Assembly (NCBI GenBank): GCA_950295325.1
Contig: OX485805.1
Span: 19,641,501 to 19,705,500 of the forward strand
DNA length: 64,000 nt
Direction of reading: 5' to 3'
From: Polytrichum commune
Taxonomy: Eukaryota > Streptophyta > Polytrichopsida > Polytrichales > Polytrichaceae
The notes beneath the pieces are model-generated. The model had not been told where the DNA came from. It made no database searches and saw only the letters and a program-made list of their open reading frames with translations. Position 1 is the stretch's first letter; each line of letters starts with the position of its first letter. A program made the translations under genes and the position numbers. Shown here piece after piece: positions 50,036-61,400 of the stretch.

Positions 50036-50574
50036 GGACGTAACCGGTTGGCTGCTTTGTTGAGCTGCGCAGGTGACCTGAACAGTGGGTCACCTGTCAC
50101 CATAACCGATTTAGATGATCATAACCGGCTGGGATGTCGAGGTTATCGTTTGCAAACCTGTGTGCTCAGAGCCAATCGTGTAGTGCCACCTCGGCGAAAC
50201 AAAGCGGCCAACCGGTTACGAATTGTATCAAGACATAGATTTGCTATACTGTCTTCACAAATAAGAAAAAAAAACTTGAGATTTGTAGCGTTTCGCAACC
50301 CAAACCTTGAAGTTTCTGATTCGTGAAGATGCTAGCTGAAAATCTCCTGGATATTGATGTTTTGCTTGTCGTTATGATGATCGGTAAGGCACACATACAT
50401 AGTTCTACAGTGCAGATCATAGACTAGATCACTTAACACTAAGTTGGGAGAATTTCCCTTCACCATTTGCATTTGACCATTATATATGTTTGTAGGAACC
50501 GGTTAAACTAATGGCAGCCTTTGGTGACAATGGTGATAAAACATCTTAGGGTAAAACAACGTGTTGGAGAGTGA

Positions 50575-51335
50575 AAATTGGGCACAATTTTGCCTTTCAT
50601 GTGTACTGCATGCGCGACACAATGAATGGGGAGAACCGACCGCTAGTTACAGATGAACCGGTTGAGTTTGAGGAAATAACTAGTCAAGAAGTTCAAGACT
50701 TCAAGAAAATCATTGTACTGGTCATTTCAGAGGATTCTATGGAAATACACCCTCAACTCCATAATATAAACTCCCATAATGTCATACTGACTCATACACT
50801 CTCTACTATCCCGAAACCCTAGGGAACGGATGTGCGTAGTTCAAATCTCACTCCTTGTCACATTTCTCTCCCTTGTGTCACAAAATTTGTTATTAATGCA
50901 AACCACCAAAGAAGTCAACCCACACCCTGCATTGCGCCATGTGTCAACATGTGGAGTGTCACCTTCTTATTCTTCTTATTTTTCCTTATGCCACTTGTTA
51001 AATGTTGGTGCATGCGTCTGCCACATCATCCGGGAAGGCCAAGTGGAGTGGACCACACTAGTGTAGGTGACGGGAGAACGAATTCAAATTGTCCTCACAT
51101 CTCCTTTCTGTTATTCCATAATGTCACATGCTACAATAATTCCATAGTATCACGCATCCATGTTAACACAACAAAACTCTGTAATATGTCATGCACTTTG
51201 GTTGCCACAAGTGTGATACTAGAGAGTTTAGAAAAACTGAAAGATCACAACATGTAACCAGTTGGACTTGGAAACACTAGGACTTTGACCAATTACACCC
51301 TAAAACCTCCTTGGACATTGGCACGGCAGCCCTCC
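50575..51335. repeat. dispersed repeat R, copy 2, split by an element
   Basis: The left part (to 50747) and right part (51233 onward) are continuous in copy 1 at 23690-24062. Between them sits the family A element. Shared blocks: CTAGTTACAG, AACCGGTTGA, GTTGGACTTGG, CCTTGGACATTGG. Confidence 0.65.
50748..51232. mobile_element. TA-flanked miniature element, family A, copy 2
   Basis: Reverse complement of 45009-45491 over nearly its whole length (shared TTGTTATTAATGCAAACCACC and CATCCGGGAAGGCCAAGTGG-like blocks). The left end reads CACCCTCAACTCC after TA; the right end is degenerate. The 141-codon open frame inside is not conserved as a protein in copy 1. Confidence 0.72.
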
Positions 51336-51738
51336 GCTTCAGTGGTAATGCAATTTTGCTTGGTAGCTATAGCTTGCCCGTGGCCACCCTGCCTCCCAGG
51401 TGGCACCAGGAAACTCATGCGACCCCTTTGTCGTCAAAATTAGGGCCATATATATTAGCCCACGTTTGAGATTCATGTAGTCTATGTAAACTCATTCATC
51501 ATGGATGAAGAGACTTTAATAAAAACAAGTCCTCTATAAAGTTGAACACCAATCGATTCCAACTTGACTCCACAGAACAAAATCGTGGTCTCTGATAGTA
51601 TTTCCGGAGTCAAATAATCTAAAAGTAGTCATTTACAAGGTGCAATATAATTCACTGTATTTTCACCTATGCAATGGATGTGTGTACGTAGACACCTTGA
51701 ATCCCTAGCCCACGCGCCCATGCCTTCTACCTTGGAGA

Positions 51739-51975
51739 GAGGGAATTATCGTATACGGGCATACCTCTCATTCATCCAACATAAAAGCCCTAAAATAATA
51801 TGTAGTCCAAAGGTTACTTTTTTATTAGTTGATTTGACATGGGAATTAGGTTCGAAGACCTCAAATTAGGTCACCCGAGGTCATTTGAGATGATCGGCAA
51901 CAAATCTATAGGGTGCCAAGTTTTAATGTTGTATGGATGAGAGGTACATTGGTATGCAATAATCATGTCTCTCCT
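51739..51975. repeat. decayed family G element, copy 2
   Basis: The left end GGGAATTATCGTATACGGGC and CATACCTCTCATTCATCCAA match the element in PHO1-like intron 5. The right arm is recognisable only in part (GGATGAGAGGTAC, GGTATGC). Confidence 0.45.
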
Positions 51976-52214
51976 TCTACCTTAGGGCCACTTTACATGA
52001 GGAGTGAAGACCAATTTGGGGCTTTGACATGCGTAAATCCTTGTACTGTACATGATTGGTCTAATCCACTAAATCATCCCCAAGACCTTCACATGATGGA
52101 GTCAAGGCCGTTCCCTGAAATTCATATCCTAATGAAGTGAAATTATATTGTTAATATTATACTAAGACAAAATCTGTCAGAGCCCAAGGAAAGAGAATTG
52201 TGTTGGACCAAAAT

Positions 52215-52580
52215 GGAAACCCAATTTGCTTCCTTTGGACCGTGTCAAAGCTTTCTCCCTTCTTGACCAATGTCCCATGAACGGGGAGAACCGACCACTA
52301 GTTATGGATGAACTGGTCGAATTTGAAAAAAATCAATTGATATTCAAGACATTAAGAAAAATATTGATCATTCTAGAGGAATCTATGGAATATGCTATAT
52401 CTTTGGAATAAAGCAAAACTGAAAGATCACCACACGTAGCCGGTTGGACTTGCATACACAAGGACTTTGACCGATTATGCCCGAGTCGATACTTCACATG
52501 TCTTGAAGGCCTCAACCCTACATGTAAAGCGGACCTACCTTATCTTCCTTTGATTTCACCTTCCCAAGCCGTGGCTTGCT
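52215..52580. repeat. dispersed repeat R, copy 3
   Basis: Contains CACTAGTTATGGATGAAC, AGAGGAATCTATGGAATA, AGCCGGTTGGACTTGCATAC and CTTGAAGGCCTCAACCCTA. It ends at the TAA duplication of the following Harbinger-like element. Confidence 0.6.
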
Positions 52581-52582
52581 AA

Positions 52583-53092
52583 GGGTTTGTTTAGACTTGG
52601 GGCCAGAATGAAGGCCAATGTGGCATGCAAATGGGCCCCCAAGGCCATTGATAAGAAAGTAACCTAACTCCATTCATTGCTTTCATGTGTAAACCTATTT
52701 AGGTGGGGTTGGGGCCATTTGGAGGCTGCAATTATGAGAGGGTTATTCACCTCAATACATGTACTCATGAACTATTCTATGGATAATGGTTAAAGTATAA
52801 TAAATTTAGAATTTCTCCCCTCCTATTCAATGCTCAAAGAATAAACTACTACAAGCAAATAAAAGCTCTGACAATGGCCTCAACTAGAGGGAAAGAGTCC
52901 ACAAGGTTGGGAGCTCTCTTTTCCAAGGCTTGAGGCCATTGTGATGATGAATAAAATAATTTATTTGTTAATTGGCCCCAACTCATGGTGTAAACTTGAA
53001 GAGGCGAGTCCCAACCTCTCTACCAATGAGAGGAGTGGATCTCTTGCACCCCGGCCCATTTTTGAACCCTGACTCCAAGTCTAAACCCGCCC
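52583..53092. mobile_element. Tourist-type PIF/Harbinger-like miniature element, copy 2
   Basis: 510 bp flanked by TAA (52580-52582 and 53093-53095) with ends GGGTTTGTTTAGACTTGG and CCAAGTCTAAACCCGCCC. Nearly identical to 40199-40728, with one deletion of about 20 bp near the left end; both insertions are probably recent. Confidence 0.85.
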
Positions 53093-53268
53093 TAAGAATC
53101 GATGGAATACAGTAATCTCCCACTTAAGTACGCACTCATTTAAGTACGCATCCCGGTTAAGTGCGCAATTTTTTTGACAAAATTCAGGGTTCATATTTTA
53201 TTGTTTGAACATGTCATGCATAATCATTTGCCACAAATGCATGAATTTTTTATGCTTGAAACTCAATG

Positions 53269-53616
53269 TCAGTTTGTTAACGTTTCGATGAAACATCTTA
53301 AATGATCGTCGCAATTCATCATACATTTGTCTAGCTTCCGTTTGAACATCATAACAAAGCAATTGGTCATTGATGTCGAAGACAATGCTGTGTAGAGCTT
53401 CAAAGCCTTTGAAGTTGGTAGCACTTTTAGATTCACAAATGTCTTGATAGACTGGATTTCATCATCGATAGGTGGTTCTTCTTCAATTTGCATCCTTTCT
53501 AGAACTTCATCAATGTCCTCCAACATAACAACACAATATTCTTTGTTGTTTGCATCATCGATATTTTCAAAACTGCTCATTTCTTCTGATTCGATGGAAA
53601 TTTGCAAAGTATGCAC
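53269..53616 (-). pseudogene. probable transposase C-terminal remnant
   Basis: 115 codons inside the Tigger-type element. Acidic first half (CVVMLEDIDEVLERMQIEEE) and a helical second half. No DDE residues or helix-turn-helix. The assignment rests on position within the element. Confidence 0.4.
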
Positions 53617-53627
53617 CTACCAACTAA

Positions 53628-54156
53628 GGGCCGCTTTACACCTAGAGGCCAAGCTGATTCGTTGTGTAAGAGGCTTGAAATCTTCACTTGTGATTGGCCA
53701 AAAGGCTGAAATTGGCCCCAACCCCTTTACACCTAGAAGCCGGGGCGATTTGGTGGTATGAAATTTTTAATCAAAAAATGCATGGTATGACACAACCCGA
53801 GCTTGTTGAATCGGGTGCACCCAAAATGGAGGGCCAATTCTTGACCTCGGGACCAATGTTACATTTCAATATAATTTTTTTAATAAAATACAAATTTTTC
53901 AACGAACTATATCCATTAGATTATGTGGAAACATGAACGGCTCTATGCTAGATTATGCTAGATCCGTTGGATTATCCTAGATTTATTGAATCGGCCTAGC
54001 TTCTTGGCCCTAAGGCCTTTACATATGGAAAAATTGGCCCCCATTATAATCTTATTGTAATGTGTAATTGAGGCCAACCTCCAACCCAAAAAGGGCTGAA
54101 ATTTCATGCAATCGGCCTCAAGGGGAATTAGCCGGCTTGTAGGTGTAAAGCGGCCC
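53628..54156. mobile_element. nested PIF/Harbinger-like miniature element
   Basis: 529 bp flanked by TAA (53625-53627 and 54157-54159). The ends GGGCCGCTTTACACCTA and TAGGTGTAAAGCGGCCC are perfect complements over 17 bp. It lies wholly within the Tigger-type element and is therefore younger. Confidence 0.88.
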
Positions 54157-54212
54157 TAAGTGCGCACCAACAACTCCGGTTCAAAGTGCGTACTTAAGCG
54201 GGAGATAACTGT

Positions 54213-54410
54213 ATATGAGGAATCTATGAAATATACTTCAAATTAATAAAGAAATACCGAAAGATCACGGCATGTAACCGGTTGGACTTGCATACACTAG
54301 GACTTTGACTGATTATGTGTCTTGAAGGCCTCAACCCTAACTTATTACATGTAAAGCAGACATTCTCTCCCTTTGATTTTACCTTCCGGAGCTGTGGCCT
54401 GCTAGTAATT
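54213..54410. repeat. dispersed repeat R, copy 4
   Basis: Repeats the sequence of 52360-52580: AGGAATCTATGAAATA, AACCGGTTGGACTTGCATAC, CTTGAAGGCCTCAACCCTA. It stops about 170 bp upstream of the ferredoxin-like start codon and so may form part of that promoter. Confidence 0.6.
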
Positions 54411-54575
54411 AATGCTGTAACCGCTTCTTGCGTGGGCGGTATCACCAGCTCCTGCCCTATCACCGTGCCACACAAGCCGAAATCGGTCTTAGGACACATG
54501 AGCTCACGGGATTTGGGCCTCCAATCCCCCGCATTCCACGATCTCGCAAAGCACCGGCCTGCGATACACTTCAAA

Positions 54576-57167
54576 ATGCGATGGATTTGCAGCTTGAATA
54601 ATCAATCGGCCGGAAAAATGTCGCTGTTCGAGGTATGGAGAATTCTAAGAGCGGCTCCCATCGCAGGGTGCGGCGGTCACCCGGCAACCAACTACGTTCG
54701 AATTGCAGCAGCCACTCAGTTACAATGGAGACGAGTATCATCCACACAGGGTGCGGGGAGGTATGCACATGCTCCCGCGGCGGAAGCTCAAGAGGACGAA
54801 TCGGACGCTGAGACAGTGCAGGTGGAGTACCGAGGGAATATTTTCCGTGCGAAGAAGGGGAGTATTCTGCGGTCAGCCTTGCTACGAAATGGAGCTTCGC
54901 CTCACAATGACAAGGCTATGTATGTTAATTGCAGGTAATTTAGATCAAATGATGTGCAGAATTATGGATGCTGTTTCCTTGAGGATGTGTGAGAAAATGT
55001 AAGGTTTATGCAGCGGATAATTCTTGAGAATAGAATGGGGTGGGCATGGTGGTCACTCTCTAGTTCCTTTTGTTGTACTTGCTCTACAAGCGATCGTGGC
55101 TTTGGGATCGCTGTCTCCTTGAGGAATGTGTAAGGGATAAAAACTTATGAATCAGCTGATTAGTAGTATTCTTGAGAATGGGATGGGATGGGGTGGAGTG
55201 GGCACGAAGGTCATTTACTCTACGGGGTTTTAGTAGAACCTGGGAAGCTTGGAGCCTCACTAGAGAGAGAGAGAGTTGCGAGAAGTTGTGCTCATCGCGG
55301 TATTGCTTGCAATCCCTTCCAAATCCTCGCAGTCTAGTCCGAAGTGGGGCAGTTCAGAGAATTAGGCCTCGGTATCAGCCAAACTCTAGTTTCCTCTTGT
55401 TGTACTTGGTCAACAAGCAGTCCTGGCTTTTGAATTTTTACTTCCTTGAAGTTGTGAGAAAGAAAGAAAGACAAGATGAAATGTTGATGCAGCTGATTAG
55501 TAGCACTCCTGGTTGTTGGACTTTACTGCTGGACTTGTAATCAAGAATAGTTTGAAGGGAGATTCTTAGAGAAGATATGTATTTTGAGGTAATGCGGACC
55601 ACAAAGAAATTCTGCTTCTTCCTGCACTGACAATGTTGGCGATGGTGGGCATGGTGGTGTGTAGAGGGCTAGGAACTTGCGGTACCTGTGCGGTACAGGT
55701 GGTGGGAAAGGTGGTGCCTGAGCAATGGGGAAATCAAGAGCGGTTGCGCTTCAAACTTCCTCCTCACAACTCATCTCGAAGTGCACACCTTCGGCTTGCT
55801 TGTCAGGTGAATTTTCTTAATCAGATATATATGTCCATGGCCAAACCCTATTCTCAGAATGTGTGGTTGCAGCATTCCAGTTTGTCTGTACTTTGTGTGC
55901 TAGAAAATGGCCATTGAGTGGACCTGGCCATGGGGAAGAGATTCTACACATCATTGAACTTTGTGAACAATCTGTTGGACCATATGACAGTTTCTGAGTG
56001 AGGTGGATGTGTTTAGGGTATGGTTCACTCTAAGAAACTTTGGGTGGATATCAGTGCTTATTAGCATACTCGCAAACCGGAACAAGTTCACAAGTTCCCG
56101 ATGAGCACGTCAACAGGAGAAGGTGGAGCTGCAACATGAGTAATATGACTAACCGCAATATGATAGAAGCAGCTGTAGGCCGTCATCAGCAGGAAGAATT
56201 CCACAATGATTTAATTAACATCCCTCCTCAATAGAGTTATCAGGCTGGAATTCGGAGATTCCAGCTCGGCCAATGGTGATACTGGAATCTGGTCATTGAA
56301 TCTGTTACAAGCTTTGACAGAGGTCTTTGGTGACCTGATTCTGGTATCGCCATTGACTGAGCTGGAATCTGCACATTCCAGCGTGATCCTCTGTTGGCGA
56401 GGGATGTAATTCATGTGATGATCTGGACCGACCATCTGGAGTTGCTAGTTGAAGTTATTTTTTGGCATCAGAAAATCAATCTCCTCAAGAGCACGCTGAT
56501 TGGCGATACTGCAGCTCGATGCCATCATCCCTTGAGGTGTCCTTGCGCTGGTGCTACTTTGGATGTTATTTGGTTCGCTCTGGATTTCTTCCTGCTGATG
56601 GCTGCGTGCTGCTCCTTTGATCATCTCGTGGTCATTCATGTTGCTCATTAGCAAACTTGCAAATTGGAACAAGTTCACAAGCTATAAGTATCCGAAGCCC
56701 GGTTTTGGAGCTCTCTTGGTTAGTCAACTCTTCTGCTGATATTACGTGGAGGGATTTGCAGGTGCGAGTGGAAGAGGATCTGAAGGTAATTAAGTATAAC
56801 AAATTCTGGGGCCAGGTATTGCATGACATCCTCACTTAGTATTTCTATATAAATTGCTGTGGATATCTCACACATGAGAGATGCATATCGTGATGTTTGC
56901 TCAGTTTGAGCATCATGTGACATCAGTCACAATTGTAGTATTAGTCATCCATCTTGCAAAGCTTTTTGTTCATCCTCTCTTGAGAATACAAGATCAAGAG
57001 AGGTTCAAGTGAGTGCGCATTGACAGGATTGATGTTTTCGTGATACGCATTTGCACCTGCAGGGCGATGTGGCTTTGGGACCATTGACTGAGGATGACTT
57101 CAAGTTACCACTGGGGCAACTGGAGTACATCAATGATAGGGATCCGCCGAATGCTAAGAAAAGTTGA
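54576..57167 (+). CDS. [2Fe-2S] ferredoxin-like protein, four exons, probably organellar
   Basis: Electron-transfer iron-sulfur protein. Exons: 54576-54934, 55665-55806, 56762-56815, 57063-57167; all junctions GT-AG and in phase, 219 residues from ATG 54576. A second in-frame ATG at 54618 (MSLFEVWRILRAAPIAG) would give 205 residues and begins a basic, alanine/arginine-rich presequence with almost no acids, as in plastid or mitochondrial targeting peptides. The ferredoxin fold starts near residue 80 (ETVQVEYRGNIFRAKKG). Cluster ligands: Cys119, Cys125, Cys128 (CRGLGTCGTC) and Cys166 (RLACQ), so Cx5Cx2Cx37C rather than the Cx4Cx2Cx29C of photosynthetic ferredoxin. The tail has KVIKYNKFWGQ and an acidic end. 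The spacing resembles NDH-associated ferredoxin-like subunits and cyanobacterial relatives; partner unknown. Intron 2 holds two related segments in opposite orientation. Confidence 0.87.
56058..56690. repeat. paired related segments in ferredoxin-like intron 2
   Basis: Left (about 56058-56225, plus strand) and right (about 56500-56690, minus strand) translate into similar peptides: SNMTNRNMIEAAVGRHQQEE and SNMNDHEMIKGAARSHQQEE. The outer flanks also carry a direct repeat (GGAACAAGTTCACAAG at about 56079 and 56667). Probably a rearranged unknown repeat. Confidence 0.5.
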
Positions 57168-58453
57168 GGTCTTTGAATCAATCTTCTTTTAAGAAGGTAT
57201 TAGATTATAGCTTTTTCAAAGAACCACTAGGAGTGAAGCGGGAACAAGGTAGAGAACATGGCAGAATGCATGCTGAGGAGTGCCCATCTTATTTGAAAGA
57301 CACTCTGCAACTTATTCTTAAGCGATCCTTGTTAGCCTGTGTATTTACAATAGAATTTTCTATTATATAGTAAACTTTGGCTACTAAAGTCTCAGCGTAT
57401 TATGAGGAATGACAGATACAGTAATTCCAGCTGTACTTCTTCAAATCGGATTGGAATGGTGCAAGAGTTTGCAGAGCATTAGAATATTATCACATGTCTA
57501 GTTGGATGCATTTTCTTTTTTGGGCGGAAGATTTGAACTGGGCAACTCGATCAGACTGGCAAATTAAAATCTCACTGCTAAGATATCATGTCCGAGTAGT
57601 TCTGAAAGGCAGGAACTCAGGAACAAATATGCACCTCAAGTGATTAAACTGTCAACATGTCTCTCAAGATATTAGCATTTCACGAGGTATAGAGGATAAA
57701 AAAGCATGCAATTTATTATCGAGTTTTTGGAGGTTTCAAGAGCTGTGACTGGGAAATAAAGTGCTGAAAAGATTTGCTTGCTTTTGAGCAAGATCTGATA
57801 ATTTGAAACCGAGTCCCATTTTGGGACTTATAAGGCCACGAAAGGGTCAAACTTTGCCTGAAGACAATTTCACAGGTCAAATTCCTAGCATATCTCTATG
57901 ACATTAATACAGGGCTACTGATAGTACTGTACTCACTCACTAAATTACGAAGACTATCCATAACCAAAAGCCCATTTCCAAATGCTCGAAACAAGTGATG
58001 AAGTCAGCAGACTCTTGAGTAACATTTATTTAAGGTGGACTGAATTCTCACTCTTGGTCCTATACAATTGATCAGAACCATCTGCATTGATATTGCCTCA
58101 CCAGGCAAATAAAATAAAGGCTTGCAATGCTAGTAAGTTCATGTTATGGCATTGGGTGAAGTACTTGCAAAGCCTCTCATAAACATTCTCTTAACCGAAT
58201 TTCTTCTTTGTCTGCAAGAGCAACCTTCGATGTCTTCATTGATAGCTACCAATTTCTGGGCGACATTAGCCGGCAAAAATTACAACTATACCACCAGAGT
58301 ATCTGATTGGAGGTATGAAGTTTTGTTTTGATGAAGTAGTGGTACAAATGTACAAAGAATGCAAATTAAAGTTGGTATCGGGCACGTTTGGGTTTAGGGT
58401 ACACCCTGACTGGCGAGGTATTTGGAGTTTTGGGTTTGGGTAGTCATCATTAT
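57168..58453. other. convergent intergenic region
   Basis: 3' flanks of the ferredoxin-like gene (plus) and the NPH3-like gene (minus). No gene or bounded element recognised. Confidence 0.4.
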
Positions 58454-61400
58454 CTAAGACATAGAATGGCGTCGCTTTCTCGGCTTTCCGGAGCGAGATT
58501 CTGGATTCCCGGAGATACGTCGACTAATTGCTTGTACAGAGATGCTTGGGAGCAGCTCTCTCGAGTCTCTGCGCACAAAGGGGTTTAATTTCACAAACTT
58601 TTTCGAAACCGAGGTGAGGAACTTGCTCCCCACACTCTCCTTGTCAAGGTCTTGTTTAAAGTTGTTGTGGTCTTTCTCCAACTCCGTCAGTCGCATCCGT
58701 AAACACGCAATCTCCAGCCTGAGTTCTCGGTTCTCCTTCCGCACAGTTGTGTAATTGTCATTTGGTGACGAGTCTGCAACACGTTGAAGATTGCCAACAC
58801 TGGATGGCTTTTTTATAAGACCAGGATTTGATTGTTTGTGAGAATCCCTTGTTTCCATGTTTAAGGTCATCATAGTCCGTAAGCGCAACTGCTCAATATA
58901 AAGAACCTGAACAACAACTTGCACAGGGAGTCTCTCGTTCTGTGCAACATGTGTGCAAGCGTCTTGTGAAAGTTTTTGGCAATCCATCAACTTGCACAAA
59001 CTCCTTCGTTCCGAGTCACTTGCTGTTGGGTGTGCCTGGTGTATCAAAGAACAACAGAAGGATTATTAACTTTATTGCCATCAGAATATGATTTGAGAAC
59101 AACTCATATGATTAATCTTTTATGAACTTCAGCTCAATTTATATTATTATACTTCTTTCACAACATCTTAGTATGTAGTTTTTGGACAAGATATGAATAC
59201 ACTATGAGTTTTTAAAGTGTTGATTATCAGTGAGTCCAAACAGACCTTGGGACTAGTTCACATGGGTCCCAAGTCCCAAAGTCCCACTCATGATAGCAAG
59301 TCCCAACATGGAGGCAAAGTCCCACTTTAGAGCCTCAAGAAACCATTAAAATATGGTTCATTATCATTAAAGTCGGATCTTGATTAATTTATGAAAACAT
59401 ATTCGCGGGTCTTGTGTTGAGAGTTGGGTCAGACTTTTTGCTCAACACAAGTCTCAAGCCTCACCTCCAAAAAGTGTTGTCATGTTGACATCCATGTCAT
59501 ACTTGGGACTTAGGATTTGGGACCCGTGTGAAGTAGTAAGTCCCAACTTCCATGCTCTCAATGGTTGAGATTGCATGGATTGACCTCAAGTGACTTGTGA
59601 CTCAAGACTTGGGACACCATGTGAACCGGCCCTTAGTATACCATATTCAAACCTTGTTCATCTTAGGCAAGAATCTATAGGGGTCACTTTTGAATAAGGT
59701 TCACAATTAGGTGTAGGTACTGCATACATGATATGAAGACGTCAGATAACATAGAATGTATGCACAACATCCTGCTTATCACCATGTAGAGTACTGTTGT
59801 GCACTTGGGATGGAATGCTTAACCATAAATGGCCACAACATCCCAAAATGGGGCACTCAACTTCAGAGGATCAGATCTTGCTTTAAGAGAAGTGTTTCTT
59901 GGCAAATTGTTTTCCTAGACGTAGCTATGGAACTACTAACTTATCTTAGCAGTGAGAATTCTGTTTGCCAGTCTAATCGAGTTGGGCAGTTAAAATCTTC
60001 CTTCAAATGTCTCTTTAGGGGGTATAAAGTAAGTTAATTCCCAATGTGATCAATTTGTGAACAAAAAGAGTCAAGGAGTAGTACCTTGAGGAATATGTCA
60101 ATTGCCCTGTAGAGCCCATCATCCTGAGCTCTTGCATGGTCTGGCAGAACTTCAGAGAGCGCAATGAATTTGTCGATCTTGAGATTTGTGTCGGGTGCAA
60201 TCTCGGCTAGATAAGTGTCAACAAGATTGGCCACCTTGAGAAGCGAATTTTGCAATCGAGTTTTGTCATCGGTTTCCTTCTCGTACAGAAGATTTGGGCC
60301 ATCCTGTCAGAACAGCAAAAGTACATCAAGTTGGACACAAATCTTGCTAACATGCTTGCTCTTTACTGTTTGCACCAATATTTTTAGTATTTATCCACAA
60401 ATACTTGTACCTACCAGTGTCAAAAAGAAAGAAAGAAAGAAAATCCTTCATTGTATATCCTGAGTAGCATCCAACGAAAGTGATGTCAATCCAGCACAAG
60501 TTCATAACATTATTAAGCAGCGTGCGTTGGACCATTGGTTCACATGGATCCCAAGAATATAACCATGGGATGCTATAGCTAGTGTATATTCAGTTTATAT
60601 TCTTGGGATCCACATGAGCCAACACACATTGCTTTGTTCCAAACACTCCCTTTCTATATGCAGTCTGAAGATGAGAAGGAAAACAAGAAACATTTTCACT
60701 CTTTCTTCATTTTTAAGAGCCAATGTACTGAATACAACATTGTTGGTGATACCAATTTCTATAAAATGAAAAGTCAGAAGGTCACCAATTAGATATCTTG
60801 TGCATTGCATTGGCCAATTCCAACCTGTAAACTTGGGGTTCTGACATCCTCCCGACATCTGGTTTCCACGATTTGAAGCAAATATTGCTGATAAGACCTA
60901 GTTATTGTAGATGGGAATCATTGGATGCAGGGAAGCAACCAATCAAGAGCTCTATAGGGGTTTCCAATGTGCGTGATGGGTTGTTTTTAAAATGGGGGCA
61001 CAAACCGTGGAGAAACAACAATCTCCTATTACTCATTGGTTAATTTAACCATGTGCATCCCGGGAAGGATGCGCCACTTGCACGCGAGTTGCGAAGGAAG
61101 AGCCTCTTCGCTCACGGGCTGCTGCCATCTTTTGGTGGGGGCTCTCTGACAATGGACAGGACAAACTAGACATCACTCACACAACATGACGTTGCAAAAG
61201 GTATACATTAAGGGTGGGTTTCCGTTAGGGTTTGGGCTCAACACAACATTATTTAGCCACTTGGCTTGGTTTCAAGACCTTGGAATAAGTCAATTACATT
61301 TTGTGGGGCCTTTGAACAAAGTAAGAATATTCATTTACTATTCATATATTTAGGCTGATAGTTGGAAATTTGGGTGGAGTTATGCTCCTGACACTATTCA

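Larger units (their letters stand above)
53110..54211 (-). mobile_element. Tigger-type element carrying a nested element
   Basis: TA-flanked (53108-53109, 54212-54213). Inverted ends begin CAGTAATCTCCCACTTAAG and CAGTTATCTCCCGCTTAAG, followed by TACGCAC; the CAGT start fits Tigger/pogo elements. Minus-strand codons at 53269-53616 (115 codons, acidic then FVMMFKRKLDKCM) look like the tail of a transposase, but catalytic motifs are missing. It is split by a 529-bp Harbinger-like element. Confidence 0.78.

Noticed and set aside
49934..50326. 130-codon plus-strand open frame over the perfect hairpin
   Set aside because: The frame is forced by the inverted repeat and neighbouring motifs; the composition does not look like a folded protein.
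50832..51257. 141-codon open frame resembling one on the other strand at 45097-45423
   Set aside because: Similarity comes from the two copies of the family A miniature element; frames are not kept between copies as a protein would require.
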